Shown in pieces: positions 57,717 to 64,000 of a stretch of DNA of 64,000 nt. A model generated the notes under the pieces. That model saw nothing but the letters and a program-made list of their open reading frames with translations, did no database searches and was not told the DNA's origin. Numbering within the stretch: position 1 is the first letter of the stretch; each line of letters opens with the position of its first letter. This DNA is from Saccharopolyspora rosea (GTDB taxonomy: Bacteria > Actinomycetota > Actinomycetes > Mycobacteriales > Pseudonocardiaceae), in NCBI RefSeq assembly GCF_025643595.1, contig NZ_CP102826.1, positions 2,356,001 to 2,420,000 of the forward strand. Direction: 5' to 3'. Both the position numbers and the translations under genes were made by a program.

Positions 57717-58517
57717 ATGGCCGAAAAGCAAGGGCTCGACTACTTCCTCGCCAGCGACGCCTGGAAGGATGACCAGAACCACGACTGGAACAAGATCGAC
57801 TACTACGTCCACAAGGGATACCTGACTCCGCACGACCGGGACCTGCTGCACGCCCAGGGCAGCATGAACGTCCTGAACCCGTCGGGCGGAGGCTTCCCGG
57901 AGGTCGACGCCGCGGAGTCGAAGTACCAGGACGTCAACGACAAGCACGGCGACGACCCGATCTTCAGCAAGGACGCCAGTGCTGACCAGATCCCGGGTGC
58001 GGACTTCGACCAGAAGCCGCAGGACGGCGTCGACTACGGGTCGCAGCCGCCTCCCGGGGTCGCGGGCGTCGTGGACGCCCCCAAGGTGCCGGACGTGCCG
58101 GACGTGCCGGGCGGTGGCGGTGACCACCCCGGTGAGGGGCCGGGGAAGATCTCGGTCAACACCCAGGCGCTCAAGAAGTTCGCGGAGAACATCGAATCGC
58201 TGCGCCAGATGATCGCCGACGCGGCGAAGCAGACCGACCAGGTCGACGTCAAGCCCGGTGGTTTCCAAGCCGCCTACGAGCTGCGGGACAAGATCAACGG
58301 CAGCGGGGACAAGACCCCGGGGCTGCGCAACGACGTGCGGCTGTACATGGACAAGACCAACAAGACGTTGGAGCACATCCGCGACGAGGTCCGCAAGATG
58401 GTGGCCGACTACGACAAGTCGGAAGACCTCAACAAGCTCAACGCGGACAAGCTCAACCAGATCATGAACGAGTCGTTCAGCGCCATCGACCAGTCGAGCT
58501 CGTCGCAGCAGGGCTGA
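57717..58517 (+). CDS. EspC-like ESX-associated protein
   Basis: 266 residues. The first 90 residues (DYFLASDAWKDDQNHDWNKI, DLLHAQGSMNVLNPS) are unlike known ESX proteins. A Pro/Gly/Asp linker leads to a C-terminal helical domain (LKKFAENIESLRQMIADAAK, VKPGGFQAAYELRDKI, TLEHIRDEVRKMVADYDKSE) that resembles EspC/WXG100-type helical hairpins. The tail YDKSEDL carries a Y-x-x-x-E element, close to the ESX export signal YxxxD/E. Located between the WXG100 pair and the large repeat protein. Confidence 0.75.
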   Translation: MAEKQGLDYFLASDAWKDDQNHDWNKIDYYVHKGYLTPHDRDLLHAQGSMNVLNPSGGGFPEVDAAESKYQDVNDKHGDDPIFSKDASADQIPGADFDQKPQDGVDYGSQPPPGVAGVVDAPKVPDVPDVPGGGGDHPGEGPGKISVNTQALKKFAENIESLRQMIADAAKQTDQVDVKPGGFQAAYELRDKINGSGDKTPGLRNDVRLYMDKTNKTLEHIRDEVRKMVADYDKSEDLNKLNADKLNQIMNESFSAIDQSSSSQQG

Positions 58518-58588
58518 TCCGCGCGGTGGGCCAGGTGGGCGTGTGCCGCGGCCGCGGTGCGGTCCGTTCGGGAAAGGTGTGAGGTTCG

Positions 58589-61500
58589 GTGGGTGACGCG
58601 ATCGACGGCTACTCGGAGGACACGTTCACCTCGGATGACGTCGACAAGTACGCCGTGTTCGTCAAGCCGGGCGGGACGAGCAAGGCGGGCGACTTCGAGA
58701 GCTGGGACTGGAAGCAGATCAAGGCCGCGTTGTGGGGCGGATCCGCGCTGTCCAGCGAGGCGCTGTGGCAGGAGGCGTGGCACCGCGTCAACCCGAACAC
58801 GATGTACACGGCGGCGAACGCGTTCGAGTACATCAACAACACGCTGCACGCCGTGGCGGGCAACCTCCGCGCCCAGGCGGAGTCCGTGGCCGGGGAGCAC
58901 GGGTCGTGGACGGGGCCGGCTGCGCAGGCGTTCCTGGCGAAGATGCAGACACTGGCCAACAACCTCAGGGACAACGGCGACCGGATCAGCGGTGCGGACG
59001 AGGGGCACCCGGTTCCGTCGCAGCTGCGCGACAACGCGCGGTGGCTGGAGTGGGCCCGCAACGCCACCGAACGCATCGACGAGTACTACGCCCAGGTGGC
59101 CAAGTGGCGCGGCATCGCGCCGACCATGGACAACGGCCTCGTCATGGTGTCGAAGGACAAAGAAGTCGTCAACGCCATGAACGAGGAGATGAAGAAGGTC
59201 ATCCGCCAGTTGGCCGGCAACTACGGCATGACCGTCGACAACGTGCAGACGACCACGCCGGTCACCCCCGGGCCGGGTGGCGGCCCGCCCCCGCCGCCGG
59301 ATGGTAAAGGCGGCCCCCCGCCGCCGGGTGGACAGGACGGCCCACCCCCGCCGGGCGGGCAGGACAACGTTCCGCCACCGCCCGGTGGGCAGGACAACAC
59401 ACCCCCGCCACCTGGCGGGCAGGACAACACACCGCCACCGCCGGGTGCACCGAACACCACGCCGCCACCCGGCGCGGAGGGCGGGCAGAACAGCACCCCG
59501 CCACCGCCGGGCGCGCTGAACACCGCGCCGCCGCCCGGGACGTCGGGCGGACAGACCCCGCCGCCGGTCGGGCCGCCGCCCGCCACCGCGCCGCCGCCGG
59601 GCACGTCGGGTCCGGGCGCCCAGAACAAGTCGGTGCCGCCGCCACCCGAGACGGCACCGCCGCCCGGGAGCTCGTCGACGCCGCCGCCCCCCGACCTCGG
59701 CGGCGGGCCCGGCGCGGGCGGGCAGCAGAGTCCGCCGCCCGGTGCCTCGACGCCGCCTCCCGTCGGGCCGCCACCGAGCATCAGCCCGCCCCCGGCCAGC
59801 AGCGGGGGAGGCCGCGGCAACACCCCGGGCAGCGGTCCGGGCAAGGTGCCGCCGCCGCCCGAGATCGCACCGCCGCCGGATGGTTCGTCGACCGGCGGCG
59901 GCCTGCCCGGTGGCGGCGCCGTCCCGCCGCCGGGCGGTGTCGACGCGCCGCCCGGTCTCAGCACCCCGCCCCCGGGCGGGACCGAGGTGCCGCCGCCTGG
60001 TTCGAGTCCGCAGGACTGGTCGCCGACGGGTGAGCAGACGCCGACGGGTGGTGGTGATCAGCAGCAGCGGGGCGGTATGCCGATGATGCCGCCGATGACG
60101 CCTCCTGGGGCGGGTGCCGGTGGTGGTTCGGGTGCCGAGCGGCCGGATGCTTCGGGGTTGTTGGACGCCGGTGACAAGCCGTGGGAGAGCGGGGTTCCCG
60201 ACGTCGGTGAGCCGAATGCGCCGGAGGGCGCGGTGCCCGCCGCTCCCGGGCTGGACGCCCCGCCGGAGTCGGCACCGGTCGACGCCCCGCCGCAGTCGGC
60301 CGGACCGCAGGAGTGGTCGCCGACGGGCGAGCAGACCCCGGCCGGGGGCGACCAGCAGCAGCGGGGCGGTATGCCGATGATGCCGCCGATGACGCCTCCT
60401 GGGGCGGGTGCCGGTGGTGGTTCGGGTGCCGAGCGGCCGGATGCTTCGGGGTTGTTGGACGCCGGTGACAAGCCGTGGGAGAGCGGGGTTCCCGACGTCG
60501 GCGAACCGGACGCGCCGCAGGGTGCGGTGCCCGCCGGTCCCGCGGTGGACACCCCGCCCGAGTCGGCGCCTCCCCAGGCACCGGTGGACACTCCGCCCGA
60601 GACCGCGGGACCACCGGCCACCGCCGGGCCGCAGGAGTGGTCGCCGAGCGGGGACGCCGATCCGAGCAGGCAGCAGGTCCCCGGTGGGATGCCGATGATG
60701 CCGCCGATGACGCCTCCTGGGGCGGGTGCCGGTGGTGGTTCGGGTGCCGAGCGCCCGGACTCCTCCGGGCTGTTGGACGCCGGTGACGGGCCGTGGCGCA
60801 GCAGCGCCCCGAGCGTCGGCGAGCCGGATGCCCCCGCGGGCGCGACTCCGGGTGTTCCGGACGTTCCGGTGGAATCCGGTGCGGGGCAGCAGTCCGCTCC
60901 GCCACCACCGTCCGCTGTGGACGGACCGGTCGACGCGCCGCCACCCGCGGCCGGAACGGCGGACGCCCAGCCCTCCGGCGGGACCCCCGTGCCCGGCGGG
61001 ACGCCGATGGTGCCGCCCGCCACCGGTGCGCAACGGGGCTCGGAGCGCCCGGACTCCTCGGGCCTGCTGGGCTCGGTCGAAAAGCCGTGGGAGAGCACGG
61101 GTTCCGCGGCCTGGGAACCGCAGGCGCCGGAGGGCGGCGCGGACCGTCCCCGGCGCGCCGAGGACGCGCCGGAGGCCGCCACGAACCCGGCCGTCGGGCC
61201 CGGTCCGACCGAACCGGAGCTGCCGGCGGAACCGCCGGACGACCGCGTTCCCGTCGTCCGGCCCAGCTCCGGCGACGCCGACACCAGCGCGTGGGACGTG
61301 CCGGCCGGCGGCCTGCCGTGGCTGGTCCCGTTCCCGACGGTCGCGCCCGAGGAGGAACGCGACCGGCCCGCACCCGACCACGCGCAACGCGACAGCCGTC
61401 CGTGGGGCGACGACACCGGGTACGCCACCTGGCGCCGCGCCAACCTCGGCGCGGGCGAGCGGGTCGCGGTGCACGAGCCGCAACCCCTGCGGTGCGGCGA

Positions 61501-61684
61501 TCTGCCTCCGGACGAGGAGGCCGCGTTGGAGGCCGCGGAACGCGCCCGGGTCGAGGCGGCGGCCGCCGAGGCGGAGGACGACGACGAGGAGGAGGGCGAG
61601 CGGTCCAGCGCGGACCTGCTCGTGAGGGATACCTCTGCCTGGGGCGACGGAGCCGCCGCACCGCCGCCCGGCGTGATCGGATGA
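58589..61684 (+). CDS. large WXG/PPE-like protein with proline-rich and duplicated repeat regions
   Basis: 1031 residues. The first 215 form a helical WXG100/PPE-like domain (SVAGEHGSWTGPAAQAFLAK, WTG at 107-109; YAQVAKWRGIAPTMDN). Residues about 225-490 are almost only Pro and Gly. From 490 to 750 three copies of a unit appear: EWSPTGEQTP, GGMPMMPPMTPPGAGAGGGS, ERPDASGLLDAGDKPWESG. A later part has further PW(E/R/G) motifs, and the C-terminus is highly acidic (EAEDDDEEEGERSS). No Sec signal. It lies between the ESX substrates and EccC and is probably a secreted or surface ESX protein. Confidence 0.85.
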   Translation: MGDAIDGYSEDTFTSDDVDKYAVFVKPGGTSKAGDFESWDWKQIKAALWGGSALSSEALWQEAWHRVNPNTMYTAANAFEYINNTLHAVAGNLRAQAESVAGEHGSWTGPAAQAFLAKMQTLANNLRDNGDRISGADEGHPVPSQLRDNARWLEWARNATERIDEYYAQVAKWRGIAPTMDNGLVMVSKDKEVVNAMNEEMKKVIRQLAGNYGMTVDNVQTTTPVTPGPGGGPPPPPDGKGGPPPPGGQDGPPPPGGQDNVPPPPGGQDNTPPPPGGQDNTPPPPGAPNTTPPPGAEGGQNSTPPPPGALNTAPPPGTSGGQTPPPVGPPPATAPPPGTSGPGAQNKSVPPPPETAPPPGSSSTPPPPDLGGGPGAGGQQSPPPGASTPPPVGPPPSISPPPASSGGGRGNTPGSGPGKVPPPPEIAPPPDGSSTGGGLPGGGAVPPPGGVDAPPGLSTPPPGGTEVPPPGSSPQDWSPTGEQTPTGGGDQQQRGGMPMMPPMTPPGAGAGGGSGAERPDASGLLDAGDKPWESGVPDVGEPNAPEGAVPAAPGLDAPPESAPVDAPPQSAGPQEWSPTGEQTPAGGDQQQRGGMPMMPPMTPPGAGAGGGSGAERPDASGLLDAGDKPWESGVPDVGEPDAPQGAVPAGPAVDTPPESAPPQAPVDTPPETAGPPATAGPQEWSPSGDADPSRQQVPGGMPMMPPMTPPGAGAGGGSGAERPDSSGLLDAGDGPWRSSAPSVGEPDAPAGATPGVPDVPVESGAGQQSAPPPPSAVDGPVDAPPPAAGTADAQPSGGTPVPGGTPMVPPATGAQRGSERPDSSGLLGSVEKPWESTGSAAWEPQAPEGGADRPRRAEDAPEAATNPAVGPGPTEPELPAEPPDDRVPVVRPSSGDADTSAWDVPAGGLPWLVPFPTVAPEEERDRPAPDHAQRDSRPWGDDTGYATWRRANLGAGERVAVHEPQPLRCGDLPPDEEAALEAAERARVEAAAAEAEDDDEEEGERSSADLLVRDTSAWGDGAAAPPPGVIG
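60062..60753 (+). repeat. in-frame direct repeats inside the large ESX protein gene
   Basis: 146 bases at 60062-60207 recur without any difference at 60356-60501 (period 294 bases, 98 codons). A 65-base core of the same unit (60077-60141) recurs exactly at 60689-60753. Identical third codon positions show that the first two copies arose or were homogenised recently; the third is older. Confidence 0.9.
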
Positions 61685-61724
61685 GTGTCGTTCCCGCTCT
61701 CGTCGAGACAAGCGAGGCACGTCC

Positions 61725-64000
61725 ATGAGCACCGTGACCGTCAAGCGGCCGCCGCGGGCGGCCGGACCCGAGATGCCCGAAGGCGAGGTCGAACTGCAGG
61801 AGCCGCCGGTGATGGCGGAACCGGCCGCGCTGGATTTCCGCTCGGCGGCGATGTACCTGCCGATGGGCATCGGTTCGGCCGCCATGGTCATGATGTTCGC
61901 GTCCTCCAGCGGCTCCCCGGCGATGTACATGGTGGGCGGCGTCATGGGCGTCGGGATGATGTCCATGGGGCTGAGCCAGATCGGCCGGGCGACCGCGGAG
62001 CGCAAGCGCAAGATGCGCTCCGAACGGCGGGACTTCCTGCGCTACATCGCGCAGTTGCGGGAGAAGGCGCGGGAGACCGCGGACCAGCAGCGCCGGGCGG
62101 TCCTGTGGGACCACCCGGCGCCGTCCTGGCTGTGGTCGGTGGCCGACGGCCCCCGGCTGTGGGAGCGCCGGGCGAACCACGACGACTTCGCCCGGGCCCG
62201 GATCGGCCTGGGTGCCCAGGCCGCCGCGGTGCGCTACACGGCGCCGTCCACCAAGCCGATCGAGGACCTCGAACCGCTGTCGGCGATCTCGCTGCGCCGC
62301 TTCCGGGAGGCGTACCGCACGGTGACCGGCACCCCGATCTCGGTGGGGCTGCGCAGCTTCACCAGCGTCGAGTTCACCGGGTCCGAGGACGGCGCGGTGG
62401 GCCTGGCGCGGGCCGTGCTGGGGCAGCTGGTCACCTTCCACTCGCCGGACGACCTGCGGGTGGCGGTGCTGACCGGGGAGACCGGCCGGGCCGAGTGGGA
62501 CTGGGTCAAGTGGTTGCCGCACAACGCCCACCCCTCGGCGCACGACGCCGCCGGGCCGCTGCGGCTGTTCGCCTGCGACCACGACGAGCTGATGGCCGTG
62601 CTGGGGCCGGAGGTCACCGACCGGCCGGACCACGACCCGGGTGCCCGGCCCACGACCACCGAACCGTTCGTGGTGGTGCTCGCGCACCTCGCCGACATCC
62701 CGGAGTCGTCGCGGCTGCTCGGCGCCGGGCTGCGCAACGTCGTCCTGTTGGACGTCACCGGCGCGATGCCCGGCGGTCCGCGGGTGCTGCGCCTGACCAT
62801 CGACGGCGAGGAGGTGGAGTTCCCGGCCGGGGAGACCACCGGGTCCGCGCGGCGCGACGAACTGAGCCTGGCCGAAGCCGAAGCGCTGGCCCGGTCGATG
62901 GCGCCGAAGCGCACCAGCGGCTCGGTCGACGTCGTCGAGCAGCCGCTGGAGAACGACTTCGAGCTGACCAGCCTGCTGGGCATCCGCGACGCGCGCACGT
63001 TCGACGTGCCTGCGTTGTGGCGGCCCCGCACGGCGCAGCGCTCCCGGTTGCAGGTGCCCATCGGGGTCACCGAGGACGGCGAGGTCGTCGAGCTCGACCT
63101 CAAGGAACCCGCCCAGGGCGGCATGGGGCCGCACGGCATGCTGATCGGGGCCACCGGTTCCGGCAAGAGCGAGCTGCTGCGCACCCTGGTGACCGGGCTC
63201 GCGGCCACGCACTCCTCGGAGATCCTCAACTTCGTCCTCGTCGACTTCAAGGGCGGCGCGACGTTCCTCGGCATGGACCGGCTGCCGCACACCTCGGCGG
63301 TGATCACGAACCTGGCCGACGAGCTGCCGCTGGTCGACCGGATGCAGGACGCGCTCAACGGCGAACTGGTGCGACGCCAGGAGTTGTTGCGCGCCAGCGG
63401 GTACTCCTCGTCGTTCGAGTACGAGAAGGCCCGGGCCGGTGGTGCGCCGCTGGCCCCGTTCCCGGACCTGCTGGTCGTGGTCGACGAGTTCAGCGAGCTG
63501 CTGGCGAGCAAGCCCGACTTCATGGACCTGTTCGTGTCCATCGGGCGGCTCGGCCGCAGCCTCGGCGTGCACCTGCTGCTGGCCTCGCAGCGGTTGGAGG
63601 AGGGCCGGATCCACCGCGTGGAGGGCCACCTGTCCTACCGCATCGCGCTGCGCACCTTCTCCTCGATGGAGTCGCGGGCGGTCATCGGCGCCACGAAGGC
63701 ATACGAGCTGCCGTCCGACCCGGGCAACGGTTACCTGAAGATCGACACCTCGACGCTGGTGCGGTTCAAGGGGGCCTACGTCTCCGGGCCGTGCCCGCAG
63801 CCCGAGGGCGGCGCCGTGGTCGCGGAGAACCGGGCCTTCTCGGAGGTCGTGCCCTTCCACACCCAGCCGTACCCGATGCTGCACCGGATCAGCGGCATCG
63901 AGGACGAGCCCCAGCCCGCCGAGCCGGAACCCGAGGAGGAGTCCAGCGACGACGAGCCGTCGCTGGCGGATGTCCTCATCGGACGGTTGGTGGACGCGGG
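61725..64000 (+). CDS. eccC: type VII secretion ATPase EccC (3' end outside window)
   Basis: 758 codons visible of an expected 1300 or so. Two membrane helices lie near residues 42-85 (AMYLPMGIGSAAMVMMFASS, MYMVGGVMGVGMMSMGLSQI), then a helical and a degenerate domain, then the first FtsK/SpoIIIE ATPase module: Walker A GATGSGKSELLRTL near residue 476, FVLVDFKGGATF and Walker B LLVVVDEFSELL near residue 585. EccC recognises WXG100 substrates and powers their export. ATG 61725 is 40 bases after the repeat protein, so the genes are probably one operon. Confidence 0.95.
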   Translation, partial: MSTVTVKRPPRAAGPEMPEGEVELQEPPVMAEPAALDFRSAAMYLPMGIGSAAMVMMFASSSGSPAMYMVGGVMGVGMMSMGLSQIGRATAERKRKMRSERRDFLRYIAQLREKARETADQQRRAVLWDHPAPSWLWSVADGPRLWERRANHDDFARARIGLGAQAAAVRYTAPSTKPIEDLEPLSAISLRRFREAYRTVTGTPISVGLRSFTSVEFTGSEDGAVGLARAVLGQLVTFHSPDDLRVAVLTGETGRAEWDWVKWLPHNAHPSAHDAAGPLRLFACDHDELMAVLGPEVTDRPDHDPGARPTTTEPFVVVLAHLADIPESSRLLGAGLRNVVLLDVTGAMPGGPRVLRLTIDGEEVEFPAGETTGSARRDELSLAEAEALARSMAPKRTSGSVDVVEQPLENDFELTSLLGIRDARTFDVPALWRPRTAQRSRLQVPIGVTEDGEVVELDLKEPAQGGMGPHGMLIGATGSGKSELLRTLVTGLAATHSSEILNFVLVDFKGGATFLGMDRLPHTSAVITNLADELPLVDRMQDALNGELVRRQELLRASGYSSSFEYEKARAGGAPLAPFPDLLVVVDEFSELLASKPDFMDLFVSIGRLGRSLGVHLLLASQRLEEGRIHRVEGHLSYRIALRTFSSMESRAVIGATKAYELPSDPGNGYLKIDTSTLVRFKGAYVSGPCPQPEGGAVVAENRAFSEVVPFHTQPYPMLHRISGIEDEPQPAEPEPEEESSDDEPSLADVLIGRLVDA

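Noticed and set aside
59270..60800. CRISPR array or tandem-repeat locus
   Set aside because: The repeats are in frame within a protein with no spacer-like unique segments of constant size; they are protein repeats.
58409..63884. Two minus-strand open frames of over 1000 codons across the ESX genes
   Set aside because: They are mirror frames of the Pro/Gly-rich repeat protein and EccC; no start signal and no family resemblance.

Overview
This window comes from a high-GC actinomycete. Many start codons are GTG, many genes overlap by ATGA, and several promoters lie directly on the start codon (leaderless). A cell-wall arabinosyltransferase (Emb type), a type VII (ESX) secretion locus and a deazaflavin-type nitroreductase fold point to the Pseudonocardiales; a Saccharopolyspora-like genus is my best guess, and it is an inference. 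No rRNA, tRNA, CRISPR array or complete transposase was seen.

Layout. 1-5 kb: the end of a class A beta-lactamase lipoprotein gene, an aminotransferase remnant, a deazaflavin-dependent oxidoreductase, then a small aromatic-acid operon (LigW/gamma-resorcylate-type decarboxylase, SDR, small barrel protein) divergent from a LysR regulator. 5.3-12.4 kb: a minus-strand sulfation module, cysD-cysNC supplying PAPS, then a DUF1214 protein, a PAPS sulfotransferase, an SDR and an SRPBCC protein. It lies beside a divergent TetR gene with a perfect 15-bp-arm operator, and a second GAAC/GTTC palindrome sits in front of the DUF1214 gene. 12.4-14.7 kb: a PhzF homologue lacking its usual catalytic Glu, a short MITE-like inverted repeat and decayed ABC/LCP fragments. 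14.7-24 kb: envelope functions: OatA-like acyltransferase, OmpR/HK pair, GerMN-like lipoprotein, an Emb arabinosyltransferase split by a frameshift, and an MFS pump remnant with its intact TetR regulator and operators. 24-32 kb: a Tat-exported TolB-propeller/amidohydrolase, an AbrB-type membrane protein and a penicillin-binding lipoprotein.

32.4-39.6 kb: a Rieske dioxygenase cluster whose gene order (acyl-CoA-dehydrogenase-like monooxygenase, small protein, dioxygenase alpha, beta, SDR) matches iacABCDE of indole-3-acetate degraders. It is followed by an old-yellow-enzyme reductase and a divergent Rrf2 regulator sharing a 17-bp palindrome. 39.7-46 kb: a second acyltransferase, ddl and alr (translationally coupled), a Gly-rich small protein, a metallo-beta-lactamase-fold hydrolase and a small secreted protein.

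46-56 kb is a dense regulatory block: a NarL/LuxR protein with a degenerate receiver, a coupled 36-codon ORF, an OmpR regulator and histidine kinase, a membrane-anchored beta-propeller, a PPOX protein, a large LuxR ATPase (Walker A Lys replaced by Arg), a compact LuxR ATPase, and a kinase-like protein that is a paralogue of the upstream kinase but has lost its phospho-accepting His domain. 56.3-64 kb is an ESX locus: a CAP-domain protein without signal peptide, two WXG100 proteins, an EspC-like protein, a 1031-residue WXG/Pro-rich repeat protein, and EccC, which runs off the window end.

The most notable candidates are the self-contained, probably TetR-controlled sulfation operon, the iac-like Rieske cluster, and the His-less kinase/LuxR-ATPase pair next to the ESX locus.
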